64,000 nucleotides of DNA from Deroplatys truncata (taxonomy: Eukaryota > Arthropoda > Insecta > Mantodea > Mantidae). The position numbers and the translations under genes were made by a program. The DNA lies in the NCBI GenBank assembly GCA_030765065.1, contig CM060980.1, positions 59,442,364 through 59,506,363 on the forward strand, written 5' to 3'. The number at the start of each line of letters is the position of its first letter. Within the stretch, counting starts at the first letter, position 1. The notes beneath the pieces were generated by a model. That model worked only from the letters and a program-made list of their open reading frames with translations, made no database searches and was not told where the DNA came from. Shown piece after piece: positions 11,638 to 23,244 of the stretch.

Positions 11638-12075
11638 TTTACTTTCTCTATTACGTGCGTAGCAAAAATTCGATACTGAGATTTCACTGAAAATACATGT
11701 TTTGAGGTCCCCTGAAAATTGGAACAGCATTCTTATAAAATGTTGTGTGTGTGCTTGTATCTGTGTTTATTGTGTCTGTGTATGCGTGTTAATGTGTTTG
11801 TCTGTGTCTGTGAACAGTATAATTCAAAAACGAAAAGTCGTATAAATACGAAACTTGGTATTCAGGTTCAGTACCTCCAAAAATGCAACACGAAGATTTT
11901 GTAGAAAATTATCCCACCCTAAACTATACTTTACATGGAACATTTTTTCAAATTTTTGATTTTGTAAAAAATAGCTCTAACGATTTTTATTAAAGTGCCA
12001 TATATATTAAGGATATTTATGTGAAAAATTAAATGTATATCTTGAATTTTCTGGGAACATCTGTGAAGTCCTGTT
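11638..12075 (+). repeat. Family K repeat, copy K2 (partial)
   Basis: It opens with ACTTTCTCTATTACG and follows the K order through the TGTGTCTG-rich tract, TCAAAAACGAAAAGTCG and TTTACATGGAACATTTTTTC, then stops near 12075. The part that would hold the GATATCTCGATTAAC block and the other end is missing. Divergent from K1. Confidence 0.75.
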
Positions 12076-12079
12076 CTTT

Positions 12080-12540
12080 CGGTTAGAGCATTATTCTAAA
12101 ATCACAACCCACAACTCCGCTCTCATTTTTGGCTTAACTGGGAGATTCTTTTCTATCTTTCCCTTCTTCTATCTCTCTTATACTTTCCTTCTTCTTCCTC
12201 TTCCTCTCTCTCTTTGTGTGCGTGTGTGTAAGTTAAATTGAATGTGATGATTTGAAAACTTTAATAAAACATTTTTTTTCTAAGGCGTCAATAAAAATCA
12301 AAACATATAAGAGTTTCTCAGCATGTTTGTTTAAAGCTCGAATCGTTCTGTTTACCGTGGTAGTAAGAAAAATATTATAAATATCCATAAATGCCAATAA
12401 TAAGCGAAATATATTAAAGTTTCGACCACACGCCGTCTTTGTGAGACATAATGTAGTATAGAATATGAGTTTAATGACAGTCATTCTTGAGTGTACATAA
12501 ATAAAAACAAAATTGTAAGAATCTAACAAGAGTTATCTAA
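12080..12540. other. AT-rich DNA, nothing recognised
   Basis: It contains a pyrimidine-rich run at about 12150-12215 and a short GTGTGT stretch, but no recognised element. Confidence 0.45.
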
Positions 12541-12544
12541 TTCA

Positions 12545-12850
12545 GTGTGGCAGGGGAAAATGACGGTCTTGTAATGTCTCTCCATCCCTCAGCTTTCGGC
12601 TGGTTGCCGGGATATTAGAACCCACTTGCGGGACTTTGGATCCCCTCTATGTGGGACAGAGTCCGCGGTCTGCCTGCCCGTTTTCCGGGTTGTCTACTTC
12701 TGGAAAATAGGGATCCTGCCATTGCTGTACGGTCGCTCCTGGATCCGACCGCTCGGTTTCTCCTTTCACCTCATCGTTCCTTCCGTGGAATCCCCTCGTG
12801 GGACATGGGTACAATATCCCCTATGGATCAGTAGCGAGTCCTTCTGTTAA
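12545..12850. other. GC-rich island of unknown origin
   Basis: A sharply bounded block of about 300 bp, much richer in G and C than its flanks. It has repeated phrases such as GGATCCCCTCTATGTGGGAC and GGAATCCCCTCGTGGGAC. Frames of 61-74 codons cross it but match nothing I recognise. It may be an old transposon 3' end or SINE body. No A/B boxes or terminal repeats were found. Confidence 0.35.
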
Positions 12851-13321
12851 GGAAGATAAGATACACGTCAAGTTATTAGAATAGAGGTTAGAGGTATAAT
12901 TTCTATTAGAAGTTTTACTCCTTAAATACTTTTGAGGACTGTTGAGATTCAGATATATACATTTTAGAAAGCAAAATAATTTTTAGGTAAGGCATCATTA
13001 GATTAGATTTTAACAACTTTTTTCTAAGTTTCGAACCCATTGATTGCAGCTGGATTTTGAGTAATTTGAGATAAAACGTAGAAAAATATGTATGCAGTAG
13101 ATTCAGAATGTACTTTATGATAAAAAAATAGCTTTCACATTAATGCACACACAAATACTTTTTTTTAAATTGACTACTTCGAAAAAATAATACATAATGG
13201 AGTTAGATTTATTTTCCCATAAAGTGCCATTTTGGCGAAATGTGATGTGAATTAGGGCACCATTTATAAACAATATCTCGTATTTCAAAGACACTCAGGG
13301 CAGTTTTTTTGAAGATTATTG

Positions 13322-14168
13322 TTTCTTTCTCTATAACGCACCTAGTAGGGAGAGAAGGTATTGTATTCCACTCAAAAGTTCCATATTGAGATTCAATCGA
13401 AAATATATATTCTGAGTCACCCTGGATCCAAAAAGAAGTAATTTTTGGGAAAATTACATGCATGCTTCTTGTGTTTGCGTATGTGTATGTCTGTGTCTGT
13501 GAACAAAATGACTCAAAAACAAAAACTTGATATTTAAGTTCTATCTTTCAAAGATGCGACATGAAGATTATAAGAAAATCTCCCACCCCAAACTGCCCCC
13601 TACAAGGAAGATTTTAAAAGTTTGGATTTTCTTAAAAATCACTAAAATGTTTAAGATATTTAAGCGTAAAATAAAACGTATAAGTTGAATTTTTTGAGAA
13701 TAGTCTTTGTAGTCCTCTTCATTCGAAAGACTTCTATTTACTGGTAAACCATAAGAGATAGACAAAAAGTACTACACGAAAACTATACATCTCTTTAAAA
13801 CACGCTATTTATTTCAAATAACATTTTGGTGGCATCTGCCATTTCCAAGATATCCGTTAATATCGGTTTCTACTGTGTAATAATTTGTACGTTTTTTAAA
13901 TTCCTATCGTTATTCATGCAATGTCATGGAAAAGTATGGAATTTTAAAGCTATATTGAGTCGCTTTTCAACACTTTACTATCGATTCTGTTTTCTCTATC
14001 CCTCTTTTACCTGCAACGAAACGTGTAATTAATCCTATCTGCAAATGTTTTACCTCGATTAACGTGAAGCAGAAAGAGAAGTAAGCTTGCGTAATAGTTT
14101 GCACAAGTTATGAATATAAATGATATTGGGTAGAGAAAGTCATGTAAATGTAACACATCAGCATCTTT
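13322..14168 (+). repeat. Family K repeat, copy K3 (diverged, full-length)
   Basis: It runs from TTTCTTTCTCTATAACG to GGGTAGAGAAAGTCATGTAA then TGTAACACATCAGCATC. Internal K landmarks (TCGAAAATATATATTCTGAG, GGTAAACCATAAGAGATAG, TCGATTAACGTGAAG) are in the same order as K1 but with many substitutions, so this is an older copy. Confidence 0.8.
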
Positions 14169-14169
14169 T

Positions 14170-14894
14170 TAATGTCTTTTGTAAACAATGTTTATGCTGT
14201 CTGTCTTCTGTCCGTGTTGTTCATACAATTCTAGGGAATGATAAGTTCAGCTGTATCCTCAAAATGTGCATCTGGACAACGCCAGCCGGGGTGGCTTATA
14301 GACAGCTCTGGAACTTCAAACATGTACGAAACAAAGTATGGCTCTTTGAGAGCTTTTAACTCGCGTTGTTAAAGAAAGCAACTCAGCAGGAGGTGAGAAC
14401 AAAGCCTTGGGGTGGCTTTATTACCTCAGGGATTGAAACATACTAGACTCTGATTCACCATGGTCTGCTCTCCTTCTGAACGTCTTTCTCCAATACTGCT
14501 TCTTGCTCTATTTGGTATGACTGTATGTATGCGCAAGGGATTACGTTTGATTTATGGACGGAATTGCTTCTGAATAAAAAAGGTCCCCATTCGTTTGGGG
14601 ATTTAACTTAAAAAAAAAGGAAAGAAGAGCAGGATGAGGAAAGAAGGCAAGGGAACAGGAGAGTTTTGGGATTTGAACTCATACAAAGTGATAGAAGTGT
14701 GGGTGGGTGATAGAGGATAGCTACTTGCGTCTTACTTTTTTCCCTTTGTTTTTTTTCTTTTCTTTTCTTTTTTGTAATGTGAATATTTGTGATGGGGTAG
14801 TATTAATTTGTGTTAGGTAAAATAATCATGAATACTACTAGGATTTATTGCCATGAAATGTACGGTACAATGAAAATGTTAAGAAACTAATAAG

Positions 14895-14926
<32 letters not shown>

Positions 14927-16410
14927 GGATATTCCAATAATGATGGCTTATGCAATAGTTGGTTATATCTTTCTTTATGTATTCACAAAAAAGTTCACAT
15001 TTTCGTGCTATGTCCATATTCCATATGACCATTTTAATACAATGAACATTGGTTGGAAATGCATTGTTGTGGGTTTAAATATAATATTACACAGTACAAG
15101 GCACTTGCTTAGTGCGCTTGTTTGTGATAAGCTGTTCTATTGGTTATTTGTTTACATTCTGACTTATCTCCCTGCTTCGCAGTAAACAATTGAAGAGGGA
15201 GGGAATAACCCTCCTAATTTGTCTTCATAATCTTTTCATTTAGTTCATTCTCAACCACAATGACCGACATTTGCAACAATTTCCTTAAAACATATAATAC
15301 TTAAACCAACGTTAAAATTCAGAGACTGAAAACATCATTAGTAAGTAGTATTTGGCCGATATATGTGAGTAAACAAACTTTTATGGCATCCATAATACCT
15401 TGACTCATTATGATTTTAGCCGGCGACGCGTGCAGCTCAATAATGCAGCCTTTTAACGCCTTCAAAGCAGTAGTTCCAACTTCAAACATTCCACTGGGAT
15501 CCATTCCCAAGATAAACAATAAAATATGTGTATTTTAAATAAAATAAACTCTAATCATTATAATTTTAATATTCTAATAAATTGAGTTTTCATTTCCTTA
15601 GCTTCAATATGTGAAGCTTTCACGTTACCTGCAAAAAATCAATTAATACAGCATGGACTCAACAGTACTACCATTTGTTGCACTGCTCGCAAACACGCTC
15701 AAGGCCCTCCCATCAGTTTTGCCAACCAATCAGCGTTTAATTTCACACAATGAAAAGGGAATATCTTTTTGTAAAAACTAAAAGTTTTGAAATTATAGTG
15801 CGGTCGACCAAAAACAGTTGTTTGCAAATTGTCTATAATGGTAATGAAGATGGCCCTATGAAAATTATGAAACGACCGGTAGCGTCTTAATTACTACCAC
15901 ACATACTGCATTATAGTCTTGTTGCATAATATACTATTCTCAAATCAAAGCCCCCGATATCTTATAGAAGTTGAATTTATATTTTGTTTGTTATGTCATA
16001 TTTTACGCTTTGTTTTTTACAATTGATAACAGTTTCTGTTCAACAATTTGCTAATGCATATCACTGTTTACACTCAAGCATGCATTTGTGTCCCAAGGTT
16101 CATTGCATTAAAATACTCATAAGGAAGATTTCTACCGCTACGTGAGAAGTCTGCAGTCATTTTTGTGGACACCTGTATCATGGCAAATTATGTCATCGTA
16201 AGCTGACATTAAGGATGAAGTATGCATATTTTATTCTGATTTTGGAATACCTCCTCAAAACGCACTCTCTCACTATCATTCTATTCTAGAAGAACTAGAA
16301 GATCTCTTTCTTTTCCAGAACCTCCAGCACAAGATTCTCAATATTTATCACTGTCCACATTTTTGTCCCACAAACAATTAGCAGCTTTCCAAATTGTGCC
16401 ACAAATCAGT
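14170..16410. other. AT-rich DNA with an (AAT) microsatellite
   Basis: About 2.2 kb with no recognised gene. An (AAT)n tract of roughly 25 bases lies at 14898-14922. A phrase near 16160-16185, GTGGACACCTGTATCATG, resembles the inverse of some Tc1/mariner termini (ACAGGTGTCCAC), but no partner end was found. Confidence 0.45.
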
Positions 16411-16412
16411 TT

Positions 16413-17760
16413 GTGAAAATGTGCAATTTCATGTTCGAAGGTAAAGCGAATGATTTAATCTGCCCTTTCATATACGGAACATCTTTAAATACGCTCCGCA
16501 GAAACGATGGTAGATTTCATTCAGTTGCAATTGGTAATGCATTTGCTTTATTAACAGCTAAATTGGCTTATACATTCTTGGAAATGAATTACTGTTTTTT
16601 TATCCCCAGAAGCTTGATTTTGGTGCTGGCAAAGGATGGGACACTATTATTAGTTCCGTTTTCTCATCTGTATATACAAATTCTAGCCTTAATAATTTGA
16701 TTCCTAAAATACATTTTAAAAATGTTTTTAATTGCTTCGAAAAGGATTCGATGATAACTCTACGCTTTTTTATGGCAAGCTTGTGGGCAACCATGAGTTA
16801 TTTTGGTATACGACTGATTTTTTCTCATATTGGTGCTCAACAGGGAGATTCTATAGGACCATTAGTTTTCAGCCTTACTCAATCCTATCATTACAAAGTT
16901 AAAAGGCTGCCTTAAGCTTTTTTACTTAGATGACGGTACTTTGCGATGAACGGTGAACCTTAAAACGACTGACTGCAAGTGAATTGGCGTAGAAGTTATC
17001 CAAAACAAATGCCAAATATTTATTTGCTCAAAGGAAGTCGATTTGCTTCATAATTTAAATCTACACCGGGAATTAAAATCGTATCTAAGACAGAACTGTA
17101 ACTTCTTGGTTCACTTATCTTACTACAAGGTGTTTAATCTTATGATAAGAGTTTATAGGAAGTTTATTCTCATTTAATTCTCATACCGCTGTTTTTCCTT
17201 AAATCTGATTTGCAATTCCAAGGGTAATATGCTTTCTACGACAGCACCTTTCCATTACTGCTTGCAGAAGTTGATGTTTTGAACTCTTTGGAATCAGTTT
17301 CGAATCTCCCGTTGAAATACCAAAACTGACTTTGTCAAACCGCCTATTAATTGTGATGCTCTTGGCATTCGTACGCTGAAATACATTTGTTTATCTGTCT
17401 GGATTCGGGTTATGGTGTACTCGATTTCGTCAAGTCACAAGTATTTTCTTCCGGTGATAAATGGTGTTGCATCGTCTTTCCGATTCTTTACAGGCATGGT
17501 CCGCATTAAACGCCTTTGATGTGCCGAATCAAAAAGAGCTTTAGAAATATTGGGATATAACTAATATCACATGCATTCACAGCTCACTCATTAGTTCATG
17601 TAAGACTCCTGTAGACCAAATCCGTCTTCTTGCTATGCAAGAAAAAGAGGCCAGCTCACACCATCCACTCGTATTGGCACCTTTATGAACAATATTTCCT
17701 ATCGCATTTCATTAACCTAAGGCCTAGGGTGCAAAATGTGCCAAGAATATTTGCGAAGCT
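16413..17760 (+). mobile_element. LINE reverse transcriptase remnant
   Basis: Reverse transcriptase blocks appear in the expected order: SVAIGNAFALLTAKLAY (like RPIAVGN-RRL-AKL in active elements), IHFKNVFNCFEKDSM (finger/palm block), GAQQGDSIGPLVFSL (the QGD-LGP block) and LFYLDDGTL (catalytic YLDD). Downstream come QNKCQIFICS, INCDALGIRTL, VDQIRLLAMQEKEA and RISLT-GLGCKMC. Several frameshifts and stops break it, and the 5' part is absent. Family architecture says non-LTR retrotransposon of the YLDDGTL type; the clade is not assigned. Confidence 0.75.
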
Positions 17761-17764
17761 ATTA

Positions 17765-18420
17765 CCCTAAAAACTATGACTCATTTTCCAGACATTTATC
17801 TAAAAAGAGCTTGTACCAACTACGAGGTGTTTTTAAAGTAAGGGAACATTATTTCTCGCAAGTTCCATCTATAGCGCCTGAAAACCCTGAACCCTCTGTA
17901 CACTCAAGTTATCCTAGTTGCTTAACCACCCCTACCACTTAGAGAACAACAATCAGACTCACTATTGGATATGTCAGTGTGTATTTGTGACTGACGGATT
18001 GAACGGTTTGAACTTGTGTTTACAAACTATGGAAGGCAAAAAAGGAACATTTCCGACATCTTATGCTGTTTTACTATCGTAAGGGTAAAACCGCCTCACA
18101 ATGCCGGCAGAAACGTGGAAAGAATTCATGAAACGATAGTCAACAATCCACGACTTACAACTCGGGTGTTGGCATTGGAGCTCAATTTAGCTCGTGCTAC
18201 TGTAGCCAGGAACTTGGCAATATATTGTTGACAATAATGGTGTATACTGCAGGAAATAAATAGTTTGTTTAATAAATTTAACTGCCGTAGTTATTCATCT
18301 TTTGAACTACCTTGTGTATAAAGTTTGTAAACGGAAAGTTCGGCAACTACGCTGTCGTAGCTATGCTGCAGGTGAGGTGTGTTCCCAGGCGTTCATAGTG
18401 ATTGAAACGTAACGAAACGC
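17765..18420. other. Unassigned DNA, possible transposon HTH fragment
   Basis: A frame at 18016-18231 contains NVERIHETIVNNPRLTTRVL. This resembles the helix-turn-helix region of transposase-like proteins, in which NVERV-...-SPR-STR motifs occur. It is weak support for a fragment, and the rest is unrecognised. Confidence 0.3.
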
Positions 18421-18424
18421 GAAC

Positions 18425-18560
18425 GAACTTATGAGACAACCCTTATCATCATTCATTAACTTATACTACACTACTTCTCCACATAATCACCGCCGTTATT
18501 CAGGTACTTGTCGTAACGGGAAACCAGCTTTTGTATGCCTTTGTCAATGAATGATACCGC
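18425..18560 (-). mobile_element. Mariner-like transposase C-terminus
   Basis: Read on the minus strand, 18560 to 18475 encodes FIDKGIQKLVSRYDKYLNNG then GDYVEK and a stop, the usual C-terminus of a mariner transposase group. It is followed by a short tail and GGGTTGTCTCATAAGTTCGT near 18450-18430, which looks like a terminal inverted repeat. The rest of the transposase is not recognisable. It is related to the remnant at 3045-3500. Confidence 0.6.
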
Positions 18561-18561
18561 C

Positions 18562-18944
18562 TATGGCTAAAGTCAAGTCTGCGCTTCTTGTTTTACATCA
18601 TCATCGTCGTTGAAATGTTTTGCTTAGTTGTTACATTTTGACCACTTAATTGTGTCTTTAAATATAGGATGGTTGGTTATATTTCTAAACACAACGTTAA
18701 TAAGAAATCAAAACCGCCTGTAACTGTTTCAGTACGTTCATGCAGTACTTTTAAAGGGAGGAATGGTGAAAATTGTCAAAAAAATAATTTTTTTTTATTT
18801 TTGGGCAGCCCTATAAAATGAAATTTCTGCTTTAATTTGATATATACTTTATCACTGTAGATACAATACTTATATTTTAAATATATGTTTTATAATGTCA
18901 CTGTATCTGTCATTTTGGTACTGTGAATTCTGCACCACTTCACA
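18562..18944. other. AT-rich DNA, nothing recognised
   Basis: No motif recognised apart from a poly-T stretch near 18788. Confidence 0.45.
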
Positions 18945-19957
18945 GAAAAAATCTGATGCGTTACACTCACATAACTTTCTCTACTTTTGTACAAACTATT
19001 TTTACAAACGCTTATTCTCCATCTACTTCATGTTAATCGAGATAAACATTTGCAGACTCTATCGTATTGCTAATTCTCTTGCAGATGTAAGGGGACTTCG
19101 TATAGTAAGTAGAGAAAGTATTGTTTTCCACCCAAAAATTCGATACCGAAATTTCACCGGAAATACATGTTTTGAGACCCGTGAATCCAAAAAAAGCATT
19201 TTTGGAAACATGTCCGTGTGTGTGTGTCTGTGTGGCTGTGTGTCTGTCTGTGTGTGTCTGTGAACAGCATAACTCAGAAACGAACAGTCCGATAAACACC
19301 AAAATTGGTATTTAGGTTCAGTATCTTCCAGAGATGTGACACGAAGGTTTTCTAGAGAATTCCCCACCCCAGACTACTGTTTACATGGAACATTTTTCGA
19401 AAATTTTAATTTTCTCAAAAATGACTCTAACGATTTTGATTAAAATATCATATGTTTATGATATTTTCATGACAAATAAAATGTATATCTCGAATTTTCT
19501 GGGAATGTCTCCAAAAGTATTGTTAATTGTGAATGACTTTTGCATAACTGGTAAACCAGAAGAAATAGACAAAATTTTACTACAGAAAAAATATAGATCG
19601 CGTTAAAATACACACAATTTATGTCATACACATTTTTTTGTTGAGTGAACCATTTTCGGGATATTGCTTCTTATTCCCTTAAATTTTCCAATACATACTT
19701 TTTCTCAAATTCGTTATTCATTTTTTTGTCCTGGCAATGCAAAGAGAATGGAGTACTCCACATAGCAACCAGCTCTTAAAAGATTTGACTATCGCTTAAA
19801 GTCTACCAATTCCCCTTGCATCTACAACAAAATTAGCAATAAGATTGACATCTCGATATCTCGATTAACATGAAGCATATGGAGAATAAGCGTTTGTAAA
19901 AATAGTTTGTACAAGAGTAGAGAAAGTCATGTGAGTGTAACATGTCATATTTTTATT
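18945..19957 (+). repeat. Family K repeat, copy K4 with foldback end
   Basis: A well-preserved K copy runs 19091-19957. Its left side (18945-19090) is an inverted duplicate of its own right end. CTGATGCGTTACACTCACAT with ACTTTCTCTACTTTTGTAC at the left mirrors the right end at about 19805-19957, which contains GTACAAGAGTAGAGAAAGTC. The arms are about 145 bp with few differences. K1, K7 and K8 lack this extra arm, so it arose at this locus. Confidence 0.85.
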
Positions 19958-19959
19958 CA

Positions 19960-20343
19960 GTAATTGTTGTGGATTCACGCATTTGTAATGCCTAGCTAAA
20001 TATCTTAATGTTTGTTTATGTTTATGTCCGTTATCTTTTAAGATATACTTAAAATCCTACTAGCTCTAAGTCGTGGCAATATTGAATCTTATCTCAGGTT
20101 TTCCATGTTTGGAAGGTAAGATATTTATTATACAATTAATAAATCAAATATGTGAACCTTCACAATAATGTATTTTATTTCTGTGTGGTTTAACGACGAA
20201 CAATATATTACACTGAATCAAAGGTTTACTTACATATTTGCTTTAATTACTTGTAGACATTCTTTTGTTGTAATAATTCTTTGTTACTTCTCGTTGAAAA
20301 TATTTTATGGGATAAATAACAGATTCATAATAATAACATACTT
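19960..20343. other. AT-rich DNA, nothing recognised
   Basis: About 380 bp between K4 and SINE-E with no recognised motif. Confidence 0.45.
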
Positions 20344-20602
20344 AGAGGCTGGCCCCATAGCTCAGCCGGTAGAGCACCTGCTTGCTGTATGAGGCGTCCC
20401 GGTTTCGATTTCCGGCTGCAGGGGTGGTAATTTTTCTCTAACCAAGATTATTCCTTATCCTACCCAGAGTCTGGAAGTATGAATGAGAAGTGCAAGAAAC
20501 CCAACGACAAGAGATTACGAGTTAAAATCATTGCCAATAGGCAATAAGTTCCAAAGGAAAGACCAACATAGTTAAAGGCACCCCGCCTACATGGACTAAA
20601 AA
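20344..20602 (+). mobile_element. SINE-E, tRNA-derived
   Basis: The first 75 bases form a tRNA-like head: A box ATAGCTCAGCCGGTAGAGC and B box GGTTTCGATTTCC. A body follows, containing AACCCAACGACAAGAGATTA and ending CACCCCGCCTACATGGAC and a short A run. An imperfect 9-bp repeat, AACATACTT / AACATATTT, flanks it. I call it a SINE and not a tRNA gene because the head runs into a body and the acceptor stem is imperfect. Confidence 0.65.
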
Positions 20603-20611
20603 AACATATTT

Positions 20612-21710
20612 GTATCATATCATATATAAAACATATTACTGCTTGAACTTTCGGTTTTTGCTATATTTTGTATTATCACGATATTTTTATTGTAAAGTCA
20701 ATCTTTTTAAATCACTTTATTTAACGTACTTTCAACGTTATTCAATCTCGTTTATCTCTTGTTATAGCAATAAATACAATTGTAACTAATAACTTAAAAT
20801 ATATAAATGCTCAAGGCAAAATTGAGACACAAATGGTGTTTTAAAACAATAATGCATTAATAATTGTGATACACCATGCATATATAATTATACAATGTAT
20901 CAAATTTCGCCATCCATTCCATTGGATTTCCGTTTTACGATTCCTTAGTAAGATTTACAAATTATTTTCGATCCTTTTATAGTTTTCTTCATTTTTGCTT
21001 TGAACAGCTTTCTCTGTGAATTACATGTTCTGGCTTAAATGACCAGTTTTCTCTGAGAATATTGAAGACAGCTAAATTATATTTTTTGTGATTAAATAAC
21101 CTCTAAGTGTTATTTAGGAGCTACCTCGGTGTTAGTAGCATTGTTAGGTACTTGCTAAAAGCATAATTACTGATACATTTTAAATAAGTGGTGTAACTGA
21201 AAAAAATACTGCACTCGTTAGTAAACAACTTATCGGATAAAAGCAGGTCAGTCGACGTATAAGGCATTCATCCACATTCTGTAAACATTTCAATCCGATA
21301 TCTTCAATAGTCTGACACATAATGGGTAATAAATTTAGCAGATTTAACATTAATGAGACTGGGCTTTTATCTCTTCTTTAGTCCTTTAGACATTTTGAAA
21401 CTGAAGTAAAAGACAGTGAAGTACAGAAAAACGTTTAAATGTAATTTGTCTTTCACACGCATCATCCAAATGACAGATACAGTTACTGCTTTTCGGGTAT
21501 TAAAGCGTAATATCAACGAATTCTTAGTGAAGCAGCAATTACAGGGATAAATATTTCATTTAGGCATTTAAAAGTAAGCAGAAAAAATTGTCAGAGGATC
21601 ACACAGACAAAAAACTTGTTGAAGCATGGAAACCTGTAAACATAAGTTTAGAATGAAATCCTAGTGCTACCTCAACCAATTTTTTAAGCAACAAATGTAT
21701 ACACAAATCA
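20612..21710. other. AT-rich DNA, nothing recognised
   Basis: About 1.1 kb with no coding motif, tRNA-like box or terminal repeat recognised. Confidence 0.45.
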
Positions 21711-21711
21711 C

Positions 21712-21831
21712 AAAAAATTATGTTACATTCACATGACTTTCTCTACACATTCTTCAACAAACTATTATTAAAAAAATATGTTTTCCTGTCTACTTCGTGT
21801 TGATCGAAATAAAAATTTGCAAAAATAGTTT

Positions 21832-21879
<48 letters not shown>

Positions 21880-22408
21880 CTGTAGGTTCAGAGGGGTTAG
21901 GGGAATATAATAGTTTTAAGCGACAGTTAAATCCTTTAAGAGCAAGTTGCCATGTATTGGCTTTCAAATTCTCTTTACATGACCACGAGAGGGAAAGAGA
22001 GAGAGAGAGAAAGAAAGAAAGAATAGTAAGTTTACACTTGAAAAAAGTAACAACTTGAAGTTTAAATCAATAACAAAGAATATATCGGAAATTGTTAACA
22101 CAAAATATTTATTTTGGCATAAATTGTGTGCTTTACATTTTTTGTGTGTAGTAAGATTTTATCTATCTCCTATGGTTTACCAATTATACAGCAGGCATTC
22201 AGAATTAAGAGGACTATTCCCAGAGAATTCAAATACCCATCTTATTATTCGTAAACATATGGTATTTTAATATGAATCTTATTAGTTTAGATTGGGGAAT
22301 TTTCTTGAAAATATTTGTATCCATTTTGGAAGATACAGATCTTAAATCCCAAGTTGGGTATTTATCGGATTGTGGTTCATAGACACACATACCGCACGCG
22401 GACATTTC
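21712..22408 (-). repeat. Family K repeat, copy K5 (partial)
   Basis: It starts with TTACATTCACATGACTTTCT and carries a (TA)n tract of about 40 bases (21838-21877) and a GAGA-rich patch near 21990. It ends abruptly at ACCGCACGCGGACATTTC near 22408, where K6 begins. Its far end is missing. Older than K7-K9. Confidence 0.75.
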
Positions 22409-23122
22409 ATTAAAAATCTGATGTTTTACACTCACATGCCTTGTCAAACTATTTTTACAAACGCTTATTCTCCATCTACTTCATGTTAATCGATATAAAA
22501 GTTTGCAGAAACTATCATATTGCTAGTTTTCTTATAGGTGCAACGGGAATATGGTAGGCTTCAAGCGATAGTCAAACCATTTAATAGCTGGTTGCTATAT
22601 GGAGCATTTAGCAGGACAAAAAAAAGAAAGAAAAGGCTTGTGTGTTTTAACGAGATGTACATTTTTTGTGTAGTAAACTTTTGTCTAGTTCTTACGGTTT
22701 ACCAGTTATGCAAAATTCATTTAGAATGAAGACCTTCCTAGAACATTTGACATATGCATTTTATTTGCCATGAAATTATCTTAAACGTATATTTTAATCC
22801 AAATCTTTAGAACCATTTTTGAGAGAATAAAATTTTTGGAAAAATGTTCCATGTAAAGGATAGTCTGGGTTGAGGGATTTTCTTGAAAATCTTTGTGTCG
22901 CATCTTTTGAAAAATACTGAATCAAAATACCCAGTTTAGTATTCATCCAACCTTTCCTTTTTGAGTCATGCTATTCACAGACACACACACAGACCTTTTT
23001 CTAAAATTGCATTTTTAATTCAAGGGGCCTTAAAACATATATTTCCAGTGAAATCTCGATATCGAATTTTTGGATGGAATGCAATACTTCCCCTACTTAC
23101 TCTACGTAGTAGAAAACGAAAA
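22409..23122 (-). repeat. Family K repeat, copy K6
   Basis: It begins AAAAATCTGATGTTTTACAC and ends CCTACTTACTCTACGTAGTA. It is shortened internally relative to K8 and butts directly onto the end of K5, so one may have inserted into the other. Confidence 0.8.
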
Positions 23123-23149
23123 AATATTTTTGCTGGGATCAGTGATATA

Positions 23150-23240
23150 AACATATATTTATCAAAACATATATTTATGGTGAAATCTCTGTATAAAATT
23201 TTTTGGTGGATTACAACACTTCCTCTGCTTATTGTAAACA
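23150..23240 (-). repeat. Family K terminal fragment
   Basis: About 90 bp matching only the last part of K (GGTGAAATCTCTGTATAAAA, then GGTGGATTACAACACTTCC). It is strongly shortened from the ACTTTCTCTAC side. Confidence 0.6.
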
Positions 23241-23244
23241 CTGT

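Noticed and set aside
16160-16190. Mariner terminal repeat (inverse of ACAGGTGTCCAC)
   Set aside because: No partner terminus or transposase could be found within several kilobases.
20349-20424. Possible tRNA gene
   Set aside because: The A and B boxes are good, but the acceptor stem is imperfect and the unit runs into a SINE body with flanking repeats. I treat it as a SINE head.
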